Part shown: positions 10,757 through 13,669 of the stretch, one piece after another
Numbering within the stretch: the first letter of the stretch is position 1
Layout of the letters: the number at the start of each line of letters is the position of its first letter
NCBI GenBank assembly: GCA_023248615.1
Contig: JAHFEI010000023.1
Span: forward strand, 1-13,669
Origin: Nitrospinales bacterium
GTDB taxonomy: Bacteria; Nitrospinota_A; UBA7883; JACRGQ01
Direction of reading: 5' to 3'
Length of the DNA stretch: 13,669 nt
Notes under the pieces: generated by a model
The model's database searches: none
The model's input: the letters and a program-made list of their open reading frames with translations, nothing else
Told to the model about the DNA's origin: nothing
Translations under genes and position numbers: made by a program

Positions 10757-13669
10757 ATGGGGCAAATACTCCGTATCTATCCGACACGCCTGAAAGCCGA
10801 AGACGAACTGGCGCGAGACCTCTCGGAAAAAACTTCCGGCGTTTTGCTTTCGGATTCCATCGTAAGTTTCGACCAATTCGAGCAACGGCTTGTGGACGAC
10901 CTTGCGGTAAAAGAGCCGATAGGCGAGATAAAACGCTGGCTACTGATACACGAGGCGGTGGCTGGCGCTTCTGGCGGAAACCTTCAAATAGCGGGGCTGG
11001 CGGAGACGGAAGGTTTCATACGCTCCACGGGTGAGCTTCTGCAACAAATAAAGCTGGGGCTTGTCCGCAAAAAAGAGCTGGAGCGGATAGAGAGTTTTGC
11101 CCCCACCAAAGAAAAATGGCTGAAAAAGGTTTTTGCCGGCTACGAGGCGCTTTTGCATCGCCACGGGCTTTTGGATTCCGCAGATGTCGTAGCGGAACTT
11201 ATCGGGAAACTGGCGGCGGCGAAAGAACCTCCGCGTTCCGTGGCGAAGTTCTCCGAAATACATGTCCACGGGGTTTTCCATTACACACCGGCAAGGTTTG
11301 AGCTAATACGCCTGCTGGGTCGTTTCCGGCGCGTAGCGCTACACTTTCCCCTGCCGGACGAGCGGCGGCGCGTGTTCGATTTTGTGGAGCGCGACATACA
11401 AAAATTCCAAAGCCTGGAGGACGAGGCGGGCGGCATCGAGATGGCCTTTGAACAATCCCACGGCGACGACACGGTACTGCAACGCTTTGCCGCATCCCTG
11501 TTTTCCGAAAATAAGCCGGAGCCAATCGAGGGGCTGGAAAACCATCTGGAGATAGTCAAAAATTCCGGGCGGTACCGCGAGATAGAAGAGGTGGCGGAAA
11601 AGATACTCAAGATGAAGGGGGACATGGAGTGGTCCGACTTCTGCCTGGTTTTCCGCGACCTGGAAAAATACGGGCAAATAGTGGAAGACGTTTTCCGCCG
11701 TGCCCGCATCCCCATCTACCTGCGGCGCGGCATACCTTTGCGCTCCAACCCGTACGTGCGCACCCTGCTGGGAATATTCGATGCCATTGAAAGCGATTTC
11801 GAGCGTGATGAGGTGGCGCGGCTTGCGTCGTCGCAATACTTTTCCTTCCTGCCGAAAGGCGTGGAGGGACACGATGTCGATAGGGCGCTGGTGAAAGCCG
11901 GAATAACAAGCGGCGGGCCGGACAGGTGGAACAAAAGGCTGAAAAACGCGAATTTAGACGCAAAGGGGCGCAAGGCCGCCGCGAAGATAAAAAAACTGCT
12001 CGCGGGGCTGGAGAAGCTTGGAAAGGCGTCACGCGCCGGGAAATGCCTCGCCGCGTTCAACAGCGTAATAAAAATGCTGGGGCCGAAGGAAATAGACGGT
12101 CAGCAACCGTACTCGCTACGCGACTCGTACTGCAAGGGGCGGTTTGAGGAAGTGATGCACGAGACGCAAGAGGCGCTTGCCGATACCGGGATGGGACAAT
12201 CACCTTTTTCGTGGCGCACGCTACGGCGGGTGATGCTCAACTCGCTGGGCAACGCGCACACGCCGAGTTGGTCTGGCCGCAACCACGTTTACGCGCTAAA
12301 CGTACACGAGCTGGCTGGCCGCCGGTTCCACGCGGTATTCATCTGCGGACTGCACGATGGCGAGTTTCCCTTAAGCCTCCAGCGTGGCTCCATACTTTCG
12401 GAATCGGAGAAAAGGGAGTTTAACCGCCGCCATGCCGATATCGTACTCGCTGAAATGCCCAGGCATAAGAGGGGGCGCGCCGTTTTCTCGCGCCTAGGCG
12501 AATCGTGGGAGGAAGAGTCGTTCATATTTTACCTTGCCGTGCGGGCGGCGGTATCGAAACTCATCCTCTCCTACAGCGCGACGGACCTTGCCGGGCGCGA
12601 GTTGTTGCAGTCGCCGTTCATTGAAGAGATACATGACGCCTTCGACAAATTACCGGAAGAGGAAACCAAGCCTGTGGCGCTGGAAAAAGATTTCGATGCG
12701 CAACTGGATACGGCGGCAATGGAGGCGAAACTGCTGGGCGATCTGTTTACCAAAACGGCGGATGAGGCGGGAGGCCTGCGCGGCTATTATCGCCATATGG
12801 CGCAATGCGCCGCTTTTCGCCTGTCGTGCGAAAAAACGCGGATGGAGCTTGGGCGCATCAGCTTCTACGGCGAGTACGATCCGGTGCGCCGCGCCGCCGC
12901 CGCCAGCCGCTTCACCGGCAAGCTGGATGGGGCGCACAGCCCCGCGCTTGCCACGTTTTTCCGCGATACCGTAAAGCGCACCTTTTCTCCCTCCGCGCTG
13001 GCGCAGTATGCAAAATGCCCATTCCGTTACTTTATGGAAAGGGTGCTAGGCTGTGGGTACACCCCGGTTCCAACAGCGGAAATAGAGCGGACTACGGAGG
13101 GGAGCGTCATCCATAAGGCGCTGGAATACTACTACAAGACAGCAGGGATAAAGGCAAGCCCTCCACTGCCGCCGCGCCCCGAACGATGGCGCCTGATGCA
13201 AACGGCGGCGCAACAGGCGTTCAAGGAATTCCAGGCGAAAGGAATTGAGGGGGAAATGCGGCTGTGGAAAATCACGCAGGAGCAGATACTGGCGGCGCTG
13301 GAACTTTTTCTGGACGAGGAGGAAAAGCTTTTTGCCGAGGAGCCGTTTGAGGCCCTGAAGACGGAGCTTAAGTTTGGCGTAGACCGGGAAGGCAAAGGGA
13401 AGCCGCTCGCCATTACCGTGGACGGTGAAACCATATTTGTCACCGGAACCATTGACCGAGTAGACCACCTGCCGCAATCCCGAATGTTGCGCGTTATCGA
13501 TTACAAGTATTCCGCAAGCGTGACGGCCCATAAAAAACTTTTGAAGCCCGATACGTTCTGCGTGGAAAGTTTCCAACCCCCCATTTATCTTTTCGCGGCG
13601 CTGAGGCTTTTGGGAGAGACGAAAAACGCGGCGGGAGCCTATGCCGCTTATATTTCCCTTAAAAAGGAA
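10757..13669 (+). CDS. AddB-like inactive helicase / PD-(D/E)XK nuclease, open at the right edge
   Basis: The frame is open for 971 codons and continues past the window. It matches the AddB/RecB-type nuclease family of double-strand-break repair. The helicase-like part includes RARIPIYLRRGIPLRSNPYV from residue 315 and NVHELAGRRFHAVFICGL, then HDGEFP (515-538), a hallmark of this group. The nuclease part begins FSPSALAQYAKCPFRYFMERV, with C754 where AddB proteins place the first Fe-S cysteine. Next come H786 in GSVIHKALEYYY, D900 in GTIDRVD, and D915 with K917 in VIDYK, the catalytic PD-(D/E)XK set. The N-terminus lacks the Walker A motif (GxxGxGKT) found in Firmicute AddB, so the ATPase seems dead. 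The last Fe-S cysteines would lie beyond the edge. The start is ATG at 10757, with only AGGG 12 bases upstream. An addA gene may follow. Confidence 0.85.
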   Translation, partial: MGQILRIYPTRLKAEDELARDLSEKTSGVLLSDSIVSFDQFEQRLVDDLAVKEPIGEIKRWLLIHEAVAGASGGNLQIAGLAETEGFIRSTGELLQQIKLGLVRKKELERIESFAPTKEKWLKKVFAGYEALLHRHGLLDSADVVAELIGKLAAAKEPPRSVAKFSEIHVHGVFHYTPARFELIRLLGRFRRVALHFPLPDERRRVFDFVERDIQKFQSLEDEAGGIEMAFEQSHGDDTVLQRFAASLFSENKPEPIEGLENHLEIVKNSGRYREIEEVAEKILKMKGDMEWSDFCLVFRDLEKYGQIVEDVFRRARIPIYLRRGIPLRSNPYVRTLLGIFDAIESDFERDEVARLASSQYFSFLPKGVEGHDVDRALVKAGITSGGPDRWNKRLKNANLDAKGRKAAAKIKKLLAGLEKLGKASRAGKCLAAFNSVIKMLGPKEIDGQQPYSLRDSYCKGRFEEVMHETQEALADTGMGQSPFSWRTLRRVMLNSLGNAHTPSWSGRNHVYALNVHELAGRRFHAVFICGLHDGEFPLSLQRGSILSESEKREFNRRHADIVLAEMPRHKRGRAVFSRLGESWEEESFIFYLAVRAAVSKLILSYSATDLAGRELLQSPFIEEIHDAFDKLPEEETKPVALEKDFDAQLDTAAMEAKLLGDLFTKTADEAGGLRGYYRHMAQCAAFRLSCEKTRMELGRISFYGEYDPVRRAAAASRFTGKLDGAHSPALATFFRDTVKRTFSPSALAQYAKCPFRYFMERVLGCGYTPVPTAEIERTTEGSVIHKALEYYYKTAGIKASPPLPPRPERWRLMQTAAQQAFKEFQAKGIEGEMRLWKITQEQILAALELFLDEEEKLFAEEPFEALKTELKFGVDREGKGKPLAITVDGETIFVTGTIDRVDHLPQSRMLRVIDYKYSASVTAHKKLLKPDTFCVESFQPPIYLFAALRLLGETKNAAGAYAAYISLKKE

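Overview
The window (13.7 kb) is a chromosomal-looking stretch of a Gram-negative bacterium. I base this on a carbonic anhydrase with a signal peptide, a cytochrome b with a periplasm-facing haem c motif, a BatA/BatB pair, and an AddB-like repair nuclease. Base composition is moderately GC-rich. The intergenic gaps hold short palindromic repeats of kinds I recall from deltaproteobacterial, Nitrospirota or Nitrospinota genomes. That lineage guess is inference; no gene here fixes it. I see no rRNA, tRNA, CRISPR array, transposase or phage gene.

Layout, left to right. (1) 1-912, minus: N-terminal half of acetyl-CoA synthetase, running off the left edge. (2) 1059-3226, plus: a two-gene aromatic amino acid operon, pheA (chorismate mutase-prephenate dehydratase, GTG start) overlapping by 4 bases a HisC-type aminotransferase. 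(3) 3285-4016, minus: exported beta-carbonic anhydrase, convergent with the aminotransferase, with a good terminator between them. (4) 4017-4556: gap with a face-to-face pair of palindromic repeats and a strong sigma70-type promoter. (5) 4557-5411, plus: a response regulator with receiver and PilZ domains, without a neighbouring kinase. (6) 5671-6999, plus: a b6-type cytochrome b with a C-terminal haem c site, without a Rieske partner next to it. (7) 7139-7792, plus: a YdjM/DUF457-type membrane protein whose 3' end overlaps batB tail to tail. (8) 9751-7785, minus: batA and batB, overlapping by 4 bases. (9) 9822-10304, plus, divergent from batA: a small protein with a Gly/Arg-rich disordered region and a C-terminal ribbon-helix-helix-like domain. 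(10) 10305-10756: repeat-rich gap with a 215-base MITE-like element bounded by perfect 16-base inverted repeats. (11) 10757 to the right edge, plus: an AddB-like inactive-helicase/nuclease, open at the edge.

How the parts relate. PheA makes phenylpyruvate and the aminotransferase could complete phenylalanine synthesis. Acs and the periplasmic carbonic anhydrase point to acetate use and CO2/bicarbonate handling. The cytochrome b is a quinol-oxidising type core. The receiver-PilZ protein would join phospho-signalling to cyclic di-GMP. BatA and BatB are membrane-anchored von Willebrand factor A proteins that usually work with a MoxR ATPase, which is absent here. The AddB-like protein would normally act with an AddA helicase-nuclease, possibly encoded beyond the right edge. 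The most unusual items are the RHH/Gly-Arg protein, the stand-alone cytochrome b-c fusion with a PEWL motif, and the MITE-like element.
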